Assembly (NCBI GenBank): GCA_958299035.1
Contig: CATQJL010000305.1
Coordinates: 73,748,792-73,812,791 of the forward strand
Reading direction: 5' to 3'
DNA length: 64,000 nucleotides
From: Cylicocyclus nassatus
Taxonomy: Eukaryota > Nematoda > Chromadorea > Rhabditida > Strongylidae
Shown here: positions 32,131 through 46,400 of the stretch, one piece after another
How positions within the stretch are numbered: the stretch's first letter is position 1
Layout of the letters: the number at the start of each line of letters is the position of its first letter
Program-made: the position numbers and the translations under genes
Notes under the pieces: generated by a model
Told to the model about the DNA's origin: nothing
The model's input: the letters and a program-made list of their open reading frames with translations, nothing else
Database searches by the model: none

Positions 32131-33268
32131 CTCGATGGCGGAAGCGGTTTATGTAATAAACATGTCGAAACCATATTGCAGGAATGTCCTCCGGCGCCCT
32201 TTAGGTACGATGGCACGATATTCATGAAAAAGCGTATAGTTTGGGCTGCCAAAACTATTAGCCCCGTAGGGGACTCGAACCCCTGACCCTTAGATTAAAA
32301 GTCTAATGCTCTACCAACTGAGCTAACGAGGCCTCGATGGCAGAAGCGGTTTATGTAATAAACATGTCGAAACCATATTGCAGGAATGTCCTCCGGCGCC
32401 CTTTAGGTACGATGGCAGGATATTCATGAAAAAGCGTATAGTTTGGGCTGCCAGAACTATTAGCCCCGTAGGGGACTCGAACCCCTGACCCTTAGATTAA
32501 AAGTCTAATGCTCTACCAACTGAGCTAACGAGGCCTCGATGGCAGCAGCGTTTTATGTAATAAACATGTCGAAACCATATTGCAGGAATGTCCTCCGGCG
32601 CCCTTTAGGTACGATGCACGATATTCATGAAAAAGCGTATAGTTTGGGCTGCCAAAACTATTAGCCCCGTAGGGGACTCGAACCCCTGACCCTTAGATTA
32701 AAAGTCTAATGCTCTACCAACTGAGCTAACGAGGCCTCGATGGCAGCAGCGTTTTATGTAATAAACATGTCGAAACCATATTGCAGGAATGTCCTCCGGC
32801 GCCCTTTAAGTACGATGGCACGATATTCATGAAAAAGCGTATAGTTTGGGCTGCCAAAACTATTAGCCCCGTAGGGGACTCGAACCCCTGACCCTTAGAT
32901 TAAAAGTCTAATGCTCTACCAACTGAGCTAACGAGGCCTCGATGGCAGAAGCGGTTCATGTAATAAACATGTCGAAACCATATTGCAGGAATGTCCTCCG
33001 GCGCCCTTTAGGTACGATGGCACGATATTCATGAAAAAGCGTATAGTTTGGGCTGCCAAAACTATTAGCCCCGTAGGGGACTCGAACCCCTGACCCTTAG
33101 ATTAAAAGTCTAATGCTCTACCAACTGAGCTAACGAGGCCTCGATGGCAGCAGCGTTTTATGTAATAAACATGTCGAAACCATATTGCAGGAATGTCCTC
33201 CGGCGCCCTTTAGGTACGATGCACGATATTCATGAAAAAGCGTATAGTTTGGGCTGCCAAAACTATTA

Positions 33269-33340
33269 GCCCCTTAGGGGACTCGAATCCCTGACCCTTA
33301 GATTAAAAGTCTAATGCTCTACCAACTGAGCTAACGAGGC
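33269..33340 (-). pseudogene. cccctt-class tRNA-Lys copy: acceptor and T-stem mismatch
   Basis: The acceptor 3' strand is AAGGGGC (G6-A67 mismatch) and the T stem AGGGA (A53-C61). Similar copies lie at 35083, 39118, 43353, 44362, 44563, 58077, 60093 and 63320. It differs from the gcgcctt class only at position 70. Confidence 0.75.
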
Positions 33341-34881
33341 CTCGATGGCGGAAGCGGTTTATGTAATAAACATGTCGAAACCATATTGCAGGAATGTCCT
33401 CCGGCGCCCTTTAGGTACGATGGCACGATATTCATGAAAAAGCGTATAGTTTGGGCTGCCAAAACTATTAGCCCCGTAGGGGACTCGAACCCCTGACCCT
33501 TAGATTAAAAGTCTAATGCTCTACCAACTGAGCTAACGAGGCCTCGATGGCAGAAGCGGTTTATGTAATAAACATGTCGAAACCATATTGCAGGAATGTC
33601 CTCCGGCGCCCTTTAGGTACGATGCACGATATTCATGAAAAAGCGTATAGTTTGGGCTGCCAAAACTATTAGCCCCGTAGGGGACTCGAACCCCTGACCC
33701 TTAGATTAAAAGTCTAATGCTCTACCAACTGAGCTAACGAGGCCTCGATGGCAGCAGCGTTTTATGTAATAAACATGTCGAAACCATATTGCAGGAATGT
33801 CCTCCGGCGCCCTTTAGGTACGATGCACGATATTCATGAAAAAGCGTATAGTTTGGGCTGCCAAAACTATTAGCCCCGTAGGGGACTCGAACCCCTGACC
33901 CTTAGATTAAAAGTCTAATGCTCTACCAACTGAGCTAACGAGGCCTCGATGGCAGCAGCGTTTTATGTAATAAACATGTCGAAACCATATTGCAGGAATG
34001 TCCTCCGGCGCCCTTTAGGTACGATGCACGATATTCATGAAAAAGCGTATAGTTTGGGCTGCCAAAACTATTAGCGCCTTAGGGGACTCGAATCCCTGAC
34101 CCTTAGATTAAAAGTCTAATGCTCTACCAACTGAGCTAACGAGGCCTCGATGGCGGAAGCGGTTTATGTAATAAACATGTCGAAACCATATTGCAGGAAT
34201 GTCCTCCGGCGCCCTTTAGGTACGATGGCACGATATTCATGAAAAAGCGTATAGTTTGGGCTGCCAAAACTATTAGCCCCGTAGGGGACTCGAACCCCTG
34301 ACCCTTAGATTAAAAGTCTAATGCTCTACCAACTGAGCTAACGAGGCCTCGATGGCAGAAGCGGTTTATGTAATAAACATGTCGAAACCATATTGCAGGA
34401 ATGTCCTCCGGCGCCCTTTAGGTACGATGGCACGATATTCATGAAAAAGCGTATAGTTTGGGCTGCCAGAACTATTAGCCCCGTAGGGGACTCGAACCCC
34501 TGACCCTTAGATTAAAAGTCTAATGCTCTACCAACTGAGCTAACGAGGCCTCGATGGCAGAAGCGGTTTATGTAATAAACATGTCGAAACCATATTGCAG
34601 GAATGTCCTCCGGCGCCCTTTAAGTACGATGGCACGATATTCATGAAAAAGCGTATAGTTTGGGCTGCCAAAACTATTAGCCCCGTAGGGGACTCGAACC
34701 CCTGACCCTTAGATTAAAAGTCTAATGCTCTACCAACTGAGCTAACGAGGCCTCGATGGCAGAAGCGGTTCATGTAATAAACATGTCGAAACCATATTGC
34801 AGGAATGTCCTCCGGCGCCCTTTAGGTACGATGGCACGATATTCATGAAAAAGCGTATAGTTTGGGCTGCCAAAACTATTA

Positions 34882-34953
34882 GCCCCGTAGGGGACTCGAA
34901 CCCCTGACCCTTAGATTAAAAATCTAATGCTCTACCAACTGAGCTAACGAGGC
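34882..34953 (-). tRNA. tRNA-Lys-TTT: tRNA-Lys(UUU) copy with U32
   Basis: The anticodon loop is TTTTTAA instead of CTTTTAA (C32 to U). Position 32 stays a pyrimidine and the anticodon is unchanged, so function is plausible. Confidence 0.8.
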
Positions 34954-37900
34954 CTCGATGGCAGCAGCGTTTTATGTAATAAACATGTCGAAACCATATT
35001 GCAGGAATGTCCTCCGGCGCCCTTTAGGTACGATGCACGATATTCATGAAAAAGCGTATAGTTTGGGCTGCCAAAACTATTAGCCCCTTAGGGGACTCGA
35101 ATCCCTGACCCTTAGATTAAAAGTCTAATGCTCTACCAACTGAGCTAACGAGGCCTCGATGGCGGAAGCGGTTTATGTAATAAACATGTCGAAACCATAT
35201 TGCAGGAATGTCCTCCGGCGCCCTTTAGGTACGATGGCACGATATTCATGAAAAAGCGTATAGTTTGGGCTGCCAAAACTATTAGCCCCGTAGGGGACTC
35301 GAACCCCTGACCCTTAGATTAAAAGTCTAATGCTCTACCAACTGAGCTAACGAGGCCTCGATGGCAGAAGCGGTTTATGTAATAAACATGTCGAAACCAT
35401 ATTGCAGGAATGTCCTCCGGCGCCCTTTAGGTACGATGGCACGATATTCATGAAAAAGCGTATAGTTTGGGCTGCCAGAACTATTAGCCCCGTAGGGGAC
35501 TCGAACCCCTGACCCTTAGATTAAAAGTCTAATGCTCTACCAACTGAGCTAACGAGGCCTCGATGGCAGCAGCGTTTTATGTAATAAACATGTCGAAACC
35601 ATATTGCAGGAATGTCCTCCGGCGCCCTTTAGGTACGATGCACGATATTCATGAAAAAGCGTATAGTTTGGGCTGCCAAAACTATTAGCCCCGTAGGGGA
35701 CTCGAACCCCTGACCCTTAGATTAAAAGTCTAATGCTCTACCAACTGAGCTAACGAGGCCTCGATGGCAGAAGCGGTTTATGTAATAAACATGTCGAAAC
35801 CATATTGCAGGAATGTCCTCCGGCGCCCTTTATGTACGATGGCACGATATTCATGAAAAAGCGTATAGTTTGGGCTGCCAAAACTATTAGCCCCGTAGGG
35901 GACTCGAACCCCTGACCCTTAGATTAAAAGTCTAATGCTCTACCAACTGAGCTAACGAGGCCTCGATGGCAGAAGCGGTTTATGTAATAAACATGTCGAA
36001 ACCATATTGCAGGAATGTCCTCCGGCACCCTTTAGGTACGATGGCACGATATTCATGAAAAAGCGTATAGTTTGGGCTGCCAAAACTATTAGCCCCGTAG
36101 GGGACTCGAACCCCTGACCCTTAGATTAAAAGTCTAATGCTCTACCAACTGAGCTAACGAGGCCTCGATGGCAGCAGCGTTTTATGTAATAAACATGTCT
36201 AAACCATATTGCAGGAATGTCCTCCGGCGCCCTTTAGGTACGATGCACGATATTCATGAAAAAGCGTATAGTTTGGGCTGCCAAAACTATTAGCCCCTTA
36301 GGGGACTCGAACCCCTGACCCTTAGATTAAAAGTCTAATGCTCTACCAACTGAGCTAACGAGGCCTCGATGGCAGAAGCGGTTTATGTAATAAACATGTC
36401 GAAACCATATTGCAGGAATGTCCTCCGGCGCCCTTTAGGTACGATGGCACGATATTCATGAAAAAGCGTATAGTTTGGGCTGCCAAAACTATTAGCCCCG
36501 TAGGGGACTCGAACCCCTGACCCTTAGATTAAAAGTCTAATGCTCTACCAACTGAGCTAACGAGGCCTCGATGGCAGAAGCGGTTTATGTAATAAACATG
36601 TCGAAACCATATTGCAGGAATGTCCTCCGGCGCCCTTTAGGTACGATGGCACGATATTCATGAAAAAGCGTATAGTTTGGGCTGCCAGAACTATTAGCCC
36701 CGTAGGGGACTCGAACCCCTGACCCTTAGATTAAAAGTCTAATGCTCTACCAACTGAGCTAACGAGGCCTCGATGGCAGCAGCGTTTTATGTAATAAACA
36801 TGTCGAAACCATATTGCAGGAATGTCCTCCGGCGCCCTTTAGGTACGATGGCACGATATTCATGAAAAAGCGTATAGTTTGGGCTGCCAAAACTATTAGC
36901 CCCGTAGGGGACTCGAACCCCTGACCCTTAGATTAAAAGTCTAATGCTCTACCAACTGAGCTAACGAGGCCTCGATGGCAGCAGCGTTTTATGTAATAAA
37001 CATGTCGAAACCATATTGCAGGAATGTCCTCCGGCGCCCTTTAGGTACGATGCACGATATTCATGAAAAAGCGTATAGTTTGGGCTGCCAAAACTATTAG
37101 CGCCTTAGGGGACTCGAATCCCTGACCCTTAGATTAAAAGTCTAATGCTCTACCAACTGAGCTAACGAGGCCTCGATGGCGGAAGCGGTTTATGTAATAA
37201 ACATGTCGAAACCATATTGCAGGAATGTCCTCCGGCGCCCTTTAGGTACGATGGCACGATATTCATGAAAAAGCGTATAGTTTGGGCTGCCAAAACTATT
37301 AGCCCCGTAGGGGACTCGAACCCCTGACCCTTAGATTAAAAGTCTAATGCTCTACCAACTGAGCTAACGAGGCCTCGATGGCAGAAGCGGTTTATGTAAT
37401 AAACATGTCGAAACCATATTGCAGGAATGTCCTCCGGCGCCCTTTAGGTACGATGGCACGATATTCATGAAAAAGCGTATAGTTTGGGCTGCCAGAACTA
37501 TTAGCCCCGTAGGGGACTCGAACCCCTGACCCTTAGATTAAAAGTCTAATGCTCTACCAACTGAGCTAACGAGGCCTCGATGGCAGAAGCGGTTTATGTA
37601 ATAAACATGTCGAAACCATATTGCAGGAATGTCCTCCGGCGCCCTTTAAGTACGATGGCACGATATTCATGAAAAAGCGTATAGTTTGGGCTGCCAAAAC
37701 TATTAGCCCCGTAGGGGACTCGAACCCCTGACCCTTAGATTAAAAGTCTAATGCTCTACCAACTGAGCTAACGAGGCCTCGATGGCAGAAGCGGTTCATG
37801 TAATAAACATGTCGAAACCATATTGCAGGAATGTCCTCCGGCGCCCTTTAGGTACGATGGCACGATATTCATGAAAAAGCGTATAGTTTGGGCTGCCAAA

Positions 37901-40329
37901 ACTATTAGCCCCGTAGGGGACTCGAACCCCTGACCCTTAGATTAAAAGTCTAATGCTCTACCAACTGAGCTAACGAGGCCTCGATGGCAGAAGCGGTTTA
38001 TGTAATAAACATGTCGAAACCATATTGCAGGAATGTCCTCCGGCGCCCTTTAGGTACGATGCACGATATTCATGAAAAAGCGTATAGTTTGGGCTGCCAA
38101 AACTATTAGCGCCTTAGGGGACTCGAATCCCTGACCCTTAGATTAAAAGTCTAATGCTCTACCAACTGAGCTAACGAGGCCTCGATGGCGGAAGCGGTTT
38201 ATGTAATAAACATGTCGAAACCATATTGCAGGAATGTCCTCCGGCGCCCTTTAGGTACGATGGCACGATATTCATGAAAAAGCGTATAGTTTGGGCTGCC
38301 AAAACTATTAGCCCCGTAGGGGACTCGAACCCCTGACCCTTAGATTAAAAGTCTAATGCTCTACCAACTGAGCTAACGAGGCCTCGATGGCAGAAGCGGT
38401 TTATGTAATAAACATGTCGAAACCATATTGCAGGAATGTCCTCCGGCGCCCTTTAGGTACGATGGCACGATATTCATGAAAAAGCGTATAGTTTGGGCTG
38501 CCAGAACTATTAGCCCCGTAGGGGACTCGAACCCCTGACCCTTAGATTAAAAGTCTAATGCTCTACCAACTGAGCTAACGAGGCCTCGATGGCAGAAGCG
38601 GTTTATGTAATAAACATGTCGAAACCATATTGCAGGAATGTCCTCCGGCGCCCTTTAAGTACGATGGCACGATATTCATGAAAAAGCGTATAGTTTGGGC
38701 TGCCAAAACTATTAGCCCCGTAGGGGACTCGAACCCCTGACCCTTAGATTAAAAGTCTAATGCTCTACCAACTGAGCTAACGAGGCCTCGATGGCAGAAG
38801 CGGTTCATGTAATAAACATGTCGAAACCATATTGCAGGAATGTCCTCCGGCGCCCTTTAGGTACGATGGCACGATATTCATGAAAAAGCGTATAGTTTGG
38901 GCTTCCAAAACTATTAGCCCCGTAGGGGACTCGAACCCCTGACCCTTAGATTAAAAGTCTAATGCTCTACCAACTGAGCTAACGAGGCCTCGATGGCAGC
39001 AGCGTTTTATGTAATAAACATGTCGAAACCATATTGCAGGAATGTCCTCCGGCGCCCTTTAGGTACGATGCACGATATTCATGAAAAAGCGTATAGTTTG
39101 GGCTGCCAAAACTATTAGCCCCTTAGGGGACTCGAATCCCTGACCCTTAGATTAAAAGTCTAATGCTCTACCAACTGAGCTAACGAGGCCTCGATGGCGG
39201 AAGCGGTTTATGTAATAAACATGTCGAAACCATATTGCAGGAATGTCCTCCGGCGCCCTTTAGGTACGATGGCACGATATTCATGAAAAAGCGTATAGTT
39301 TGGGCTGCCAAAACTATTAGCCCCGTAGGGGACTCGAACCCCTGACCCTTAGATTAAAAGTCTAATGCTCTACCAACTGAGCTAACGAGGCCTCGATGGC
39401 AGAAGCGGTTTATGTAATAAACATGTCGAAACCATATTGCAGGAATGTCCTCCGGCGCCCTTTAGGTACGATGGCACGATATTCATGAAAAAGCGTATAG
39501 TTTGGGCTGCCAGAACTATTAGCCCCGTAGGGGACTCGAACCCCTGACCCTTAGATTAAAAGTCTAATGCTCTACCAACTGAGCTAACGAGGCCTCGATG
39601 GCAGAAGCGGTTTATGTAATAAACATGTCGAAACCATATTGCAGGAATGTCCTCCGGCGCCCTTTAAGTACGATGGCACGATATTCATGAAAAAGCGTAT
39701 AGTTTGGGCTGCCAAAACTATTAGCCCCGTAGGGGACTCGAACCCCTGACCCTTAGATTAAAAGTCTAATGCTCTACCAACTGAGCTAACGAGGCCTCGA
39801 TGGCAGAAGCGGTTCATGTAATAAACATGTCGAAACCATATTGCAGGAATGTCCTCCGGCGCCCTTTAGGTACGATGGCACGATATTCATGAAAAAGCGT
39901 ATAGTTTGGGCTGCCAAAACTATTAGCCCCGTAGGGGACTCGAACCCCTGACCCTTAGATTAAAAGTCTAATGCTCTACCAACTGAGCTAACGAGGCCTC
40001 GATGGCAGAAGCGGTTTATGTAATAAACATGTCGAAACCATATTGCAGGAATGTCCTCCGGCGCCCTTTAGGTACGATGGCACGATATTCATGAAAAAGC
40101 GTATAGTTTGGGCTGCCAGAACTATTAGCCCCGTAGGGGACTCGAACCCCTGACCCTTAGATTAAAAGTCTAATGCTCTACCAACTGAGCTAACGAGGCC
40201 TCGATGGCAGCAGCGTTTTATGTAATAAACATGTCGAAACCATATTGCAGGAATGTCCTCCGGCGCCCTTTAGGTACGATGGCACGATATTCATGAAAAA
40301 GCGTATAGTTTGGGCTGCCAAAACTATTA

Positions 40330-40401
40330 GCCCCGTAGGGGACTCGAACCCCTGACCCTTAGATTAAAAGTCTAATGCTCCACCAACTGAGCTAACGAGG
40401 C
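40330..40401 (-). tRNA. tRNA-Lys-TTT: tRNA-Lys(UUU) copy with D-loop A21 to G
   Basis: Plus-strand tgctccaccaac changes the base after the GG of the D loop from A to G. All stems are intact. Confidence 0.75.
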
Positions 40402-43400
40402 CTCGATGGCAGCAGCGTTTTATGTAATAAACATGTCGAAACCATATTGCAGGAATGTCCTCCGGCGCCCTTTAGGTACGATGCACGATATTCATGAAAA
40501 AGCGTATAGTTTGGGCTGCCAAAACTATTAGCGCCTTAGGGGACTCGAATCCCTGACCCTTAGATTAAAAGTCTAATGCTCTACCAACTGAGCTAACGAG
40601 GCCTCGATGGCGGAAGCGGTTTATGTAATAAACATGTCGAAACCATATTGCAGGAATGTCCTCCGGCGCCCTTTAGGTACGATGGCACGATATTCATGAA
40701 AAAGCGTATAGTTTGGGCTGCCAAAACTATTAGCCCCGTAGGGGACTCGAACCCCTGACCCTTAGATTAAAAGTCTAATGCTCTACCAACTGAGCTAACG
40801 AGGCCTCGATGGCAGAAGCGGTTTATGTAATAAACATGTCGAAACCATATTGCAGGAATGTCCTCCGGCGCCCTTTAGGTACGATGGCACGATGTTCATG
40901 AAAAAGCGTATAGTTTGGGCTGCCAGAACTATTAGCCCCGTAGGGGACTCGAACCCCTGACCCTTAGATTAAAAGTCTAATGCTCTACCAACTGAGCTAA
41001 CGAGGCCTCGATGGCAGCAGCGTTTTATGTAATAAACATGTCGAAACCATATTGCAGGAATGTCCTCCGGCGCCCTTTAGGTACGATGCACGATATTCAT
41101 GGAAAAGCGTATAGTTTGGGCTGCCAAAACTATTAGCCCCGTAGGGGACTCGAACCCCTGACCCTTAGATTAAAAGTCTAATGCTCTACCAACTGAGCTA
41201 ACGAGGCCTCGATGGCAGAAGCGGTTTATGTAATAAACATGTCGAAACCATATTGCAGGAATGTCCTCCGGCGCCCTTTAAGTACGATGGCACGATATTC
41301 ATGAAAAAGCGTATAGTTTGGGCTGCCAAAACTATTAGCCCCGTAGGGGACTCGAACCCCTGACCCTTAGATTAAAAGTCTAATGCTCTACCAACTGAGC
41401 TAACGAGGCCTCGATGGCAGAAGCGGTTCATGTAATAAACATGTCGAAACCATATTGCAGGAATGTCCTCCGGCGCCCTTTAGGTACGATGGCACGATAT
41501 TCATGAAAAAGCGTATAGTTTGGGCTGCCAAAACTATTAGCCCCGTAGGGGACTCGAACCCCTGACCCTTAGATTAAAAGTCTAATGCTCTACCAACTGA
41601 GCTAACGAGGCCTCGATGGCAGCAGCGTTTTATGTAATAAACATGTCGAAACCATATTGCAGGAATGTCCTCCGGCGCCCTTTAGGTACGATGCACGATA
41701 TTCATGAAAAAGCGTATAGTTTGGGCTGCCAAAACTATTAGCCCCTTAGGGGACTCGAATCCCTGACCCTTAGATTAAAAGTCTAATGCTCTACCAACTG
41801 AGCTAACGAGGCCTCGATGGCGGAAGCGGTTTATGTAATAAACATGTCGAAACCATATTGCAGGAATGTCCTCCGGCGCCCTTTAGGTACGATGGCACGA
41901 TATTCATGAAAAAGCGTATAGTTTGGGCTGCCAAAACTATTAGCCCCGTAGGGGACTCGAACCCCTGACCCTTAGATTAAAAGTCTAATGCTCTACCAAC
42001 TGAGCTAACGAGGCCTCGATGGCAGAAGCGGTTTATGTAATAAACATGTCGAAACCATATTGCAGGAATGTCCTCCGGCGCCCTTTAGGTACGATGCACG
42101 ATATTCATGAAAAAGCGTATAGTTTGGGCTGCCAAAACTATTAGCCCCGTAGGGGACTCGAACCCCTGACCCTTAGATTAAAAGTCTAATGCTCTACCAA
42201 CTGAGCTAACGAGGCCTCGATGGCAGCAGCGTTTTATGTAATAAACATGTCGAAACCATATTGCAGGAATGTCCTCCGGCGCCCTTTAGGTACGATGCAC
42301 GATATTCATGAAAAAGCGTATAGTTTGGGCTGCCAAAACTATTAGCGCCTTAGGGGACTCGAATCCCTGACCCTTAGATTAAAAGTCTAATGCTCTACCA
42401 ACTGAGCTAACGAGGCCTCGATGGCGAAGCGGTTTATGTAATAAACATGTCGAAACCATATTGCAGGAATGTCCTCCGGCGCCCTTTAGGTACGATGGCA
42501 CGATATTCATGAAAAAGCGTATAGTTTGGGCTGCCAAAACTATTAGCCCCGTAGGGGACTCGAACCCCTGACCCTTAGATTAAAAGTCTAATGCTCTACC
42601 AACTGAGCTAACGAGGCCTCGATGGCAGAAGCGGTTTATGTAATAAACATGTCGAAACCATATTGTAGGAATGTCCTCCGGCGCCCTTTAGGTACGATGG
42701 CACGATATTCATGAAAAAGCGTATAGTTTGGGCTGCCAGAACTATTAGCCCCGTAGGGGACTCGAACCCCTGACCCTTAGATTAAAAGTCTAATGCTCTA
42801 CCAACTGAGCTAACGAGGCCTCGATGGCAGAAGCGGTTTATGTAATAAACATGTCGAAACCATATTGCAGGAATGTCCTCCGGCGCCCTTTAAGTACGAT
42901 GGCACGATATTCATGAAAAAGCGTATAGTTTGGGCTGCCAAAACTATTAGCCCCGTAGGGGACTCGAACCCCTGACCCTTAGATTAAAAGTCTAATGCTC
43001 TACCAACTGAGCTAACGAGGCCTCGATGGCAGAAGCGGTTCATGTAATAAACATGTCGAAACCATATTGCAGGAATGTCCTCCGGCGCCCTTTAGGTACG
43101 ATGGCACGATATTCATGAAAAAGCGTATAGTTTGGGCTGCCAAAACTATTAGCCCCGTAGGGGACTCGAACCCCTGACCCTTAGATTAAAAGTCTAATGC
43201 TCTACCAACTGAGCTAACGAGGCCTCGATGGCAGCAGCGTTTTATGTAATAAACATGTCGAAACCATATTGCAGGAATGTCCTCCGGCGCCCTTTAGGTA
43301 CGATGCACGATATTCATGAAAAAGCGTATAGTTTGGGCTGCCAAAACTATTAGCCCCTTAGGGGACTCGAATCCCTGACCCTTAGATTAAAAGTCTAATG

Positions 43401-46400
43401 CTCTACCAACTGAGCTAACGAGGCCTCGATGGCGGAAGCGGTTTATGTAATAAACATGTCGAAACCATATTGCAGGAATGTCCTCCGGCGCCCTTTAGGT
43501 ACGATGGCACGATATTCATGAAAAAGCGTATAGTTTGGGCTGCCAAAACTATTAGCCCCGTAGGGGACTCGAACCCCTGACCCTTAGATTAAAAGTCTAA
43601 TGCTCTACCAACTGAGCTAACGAGGCCTCGATGGCAGAAGCGGTTTATGTAATAAACATGTCGAAACCATATTGCAGGAATGTCCTCCGGCGCCCTTTAG
43701 GTACGATGGCACGATATTCATGAAAAAGCGTATAGTTTGGGCTGCCAGAACTATTAGCCCCGTAGGGGACTCGAACCCCTGACCCTTAGATTAAAAGTCT
43801 AATGCTCTACCAACTGAGCTAACGAGGCCTCGATGGCAGAAGCGGTTTATGTAATAAACATGTCGAAACCATATTGCAGGAATGTCCTCCGGCGCCCTTT
43901 AAGTACGATGGCACGATATTCATGAAAAAGCGTATAGTTTGGGCTGCCAAAATTATTAGCCCCGTAGGGGACTCGAACCCCTGACCCTTAGATTAAAAGT
44001 CTAATGCTCTACCAACTGAGCTAACGAGGCCTCGATGGCAGAAGCGGTTCATGTAATAAACATGTCGAAACCATATTGCAGGAATGTCCTCCGGCGCCCT
44101 TTAGGTACGATGGCACGATATTCATGAAAAAGCGTATAGTTTGGGCTGCCAAAACTATTAGCCCCGTAGGGGACTCGAACCCCTGACCCTTAGATTAAAA
44201 GTCTAATGCTCTACCAACTGAGCTAACGAGGCCTCGATGGCAGCAGCGTTTTATGTAATAAACATGTCGAAACCATATTGCAGGAATGTCCTCCGGCGCC
44301 CTTTAGGTACGATGCACGATATTCATGAAAAAGCGTATAGTTTGGGCTGCCAAAACTATTAGCCCCTTAGGGGACTCGAATCCCTGACCCTTAGATTAAA
44401 AGTCTAATGCTCTACCAACTGAGCTAACGAGGCCTCGATGGCGGAAGCGGTTTATGTAATAAACATGTCGAAACCATATTGCAGGAATGTCCTCCGGCGC
44501 CCTTTAGGTACGATGCACGATATTCATGAAAAAGCGTATAGTTTGGGCTGCCAAAACTATTAGCCCCTTAGGGGACTCGAATCCCTGACCCTTAGATTAA
44601 AAGTCTAATGCTCTACCAACTGAGCTAACGAGGCCTCGATGGCGGAAGCGGTTTATGTAATAAACATGTCGAAACCATATTGCAGGAATGTCCTCCGGCG
44701 CCCTTTAGGTACGATGGCACGATATTCATGAAAAAGCGTATAGTTTGGGCTGCCAAAACTATTAGCCCCGTAGGGGACTCGAACCCCTGACCCTTAGATT
44801 AAAAGTCTAATGCTCTACCAACTGAGCTAACGAGGCCTCGATGGCAGAAGCGGTTTATGTAATAAACATGTCGAAACCATATTGCAGGAATGTCCTCCGG
44901 CGCCCTTTAGGTACGATGGCACGATATTCATGAAAAAGCGTATAGTTTGGGCTGCCAGAACTATTAGCCCCGTAGGGGACTCGAACCCCTGACCCTTAGA
45001 TTAAAAGTCTAATGCTCTACCAACTGAGCTAACGAGGCCTCGATGGCAGAAGCGGTTTATGTAATAAACATGTCGAAACCATATTGCAGGAATGTCCTCC
45101 GGCGCCCTTTAAGTACGATGGCACGATATTCATGAAAAAGCGTATAGTTTGGGCTGCCAAAACTATTAGCCCCGTAGGGGACTCGAACCCCTGACCCTTA
45201 GATTAAAAGTCTAATGCTCTACCAACTGAGCTAACGAGGCCTCGATGGCAGAAGCGGTTCATGTAATAAACATGTCGAAACCATATTGCAGGAATGTCCT
45301 CCGGCGCCCTTTAGGTACGATGGCACGATATTCATGAAAAAGCGTATAGTTTGGGCTGCCAAAACTATTAGCCCCGTAGGGGACTCGAACCCCTGACCCT
45401 TAGATTAAAAGTCTAATGCTCTACCAACTGAGCTAACGAGGCCTCGATGGCAGCAGCGTTTTATGTAATAAACATGTCGAAACCATATTGCAGGAATGTC
45501 CTCCGGCGCCCTTTAGGTACGATGCACGATATTCATGAAAAAGCGTATAGTTTGGGCTGCCAAAACTATTAGCCCCTTAGGGGACTCGAATCCCTGACCC
45601 TTAGATTAAAAGTCTAATGCTCTACCAACTGAGCTAACGAGGCCTCGATGGCGGAAGCGGTTTATGTAATAAACATGTCGAAACCATATTGCAGGAATGT
45701 CCTCCGGCGCCCTTTAGGTACGATGGCACGATATTCATGAAAAAGCGTATAGTTTGGGCTGCCAAAACTATTAGCCCCGTAGGGGACTCGAACCCCTGAC
45801 CCTTAGATTAAAAGTCTAATGCTCTACCAACTGAGCTAACGAGGCCTCGATGGCAGAAGCGGTTTATGTAATAAACATGTCGAAACCATATTGCAGGAAT
45901 GTCCTCCGGCGCCCTTTAGGTACGATGGCACGATATTCATGAAAAAGCGTATAGTTTGGGCTGCCAGAACTATTAGCCCCGTAGGGGACTCGAACCCCTG
46001 ACCCTTAGATTAAAAGTCTAATGCTCTACCAACTGAGCTAACGAGGCCTCGATGGCAGCAGCGTTTTATGTAATAAATATGTCGAAACCATATTGCAGGA
46101 ATGTCCTCCGGCGCCCTTTAGGTACGATGGCACGATATTCATGAAAAAGCGTATAGTTTGGGCTGCCAGAACTATTAGCCCCGTAGGGGACTCGAACCCC
46201 TGACCCTTAGATTAAAAGTCTAATGCTCTACCAACTGAGCTAACGAGGCCTCGATGGCAGCAGCGTTTTATGTAATAAACATGTCGAAACCATATTGCAG
46301 GAATGTCCTCCGGCGCCCTTTAGGTACGATGCACGATATTCATGAAAAAGCGTATAGTTTGGGCTGCCAAAACTATTAGCCCCTTAGGGGACTCGAACCC

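Larger units (their letters stand above)
31641..46050 (-). repeat. Array segment III: 5-unit higher-order repeats of 1009 bp
   Basis: A recurring order is seen: decayed unit (cctt acceptor, aatccc T-arm, cggaagcgg flank), intact, intact with terminator change and cctttaagt spacer, intact with ggttcatg, then intact with cagcagc flank. Decayed units starting at 34074 and 35083, then 37100, 38109 and 39118, then 43353 and 44362 are each exactly 1009 bases apart (4x202+201). Confidence 0.82.
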
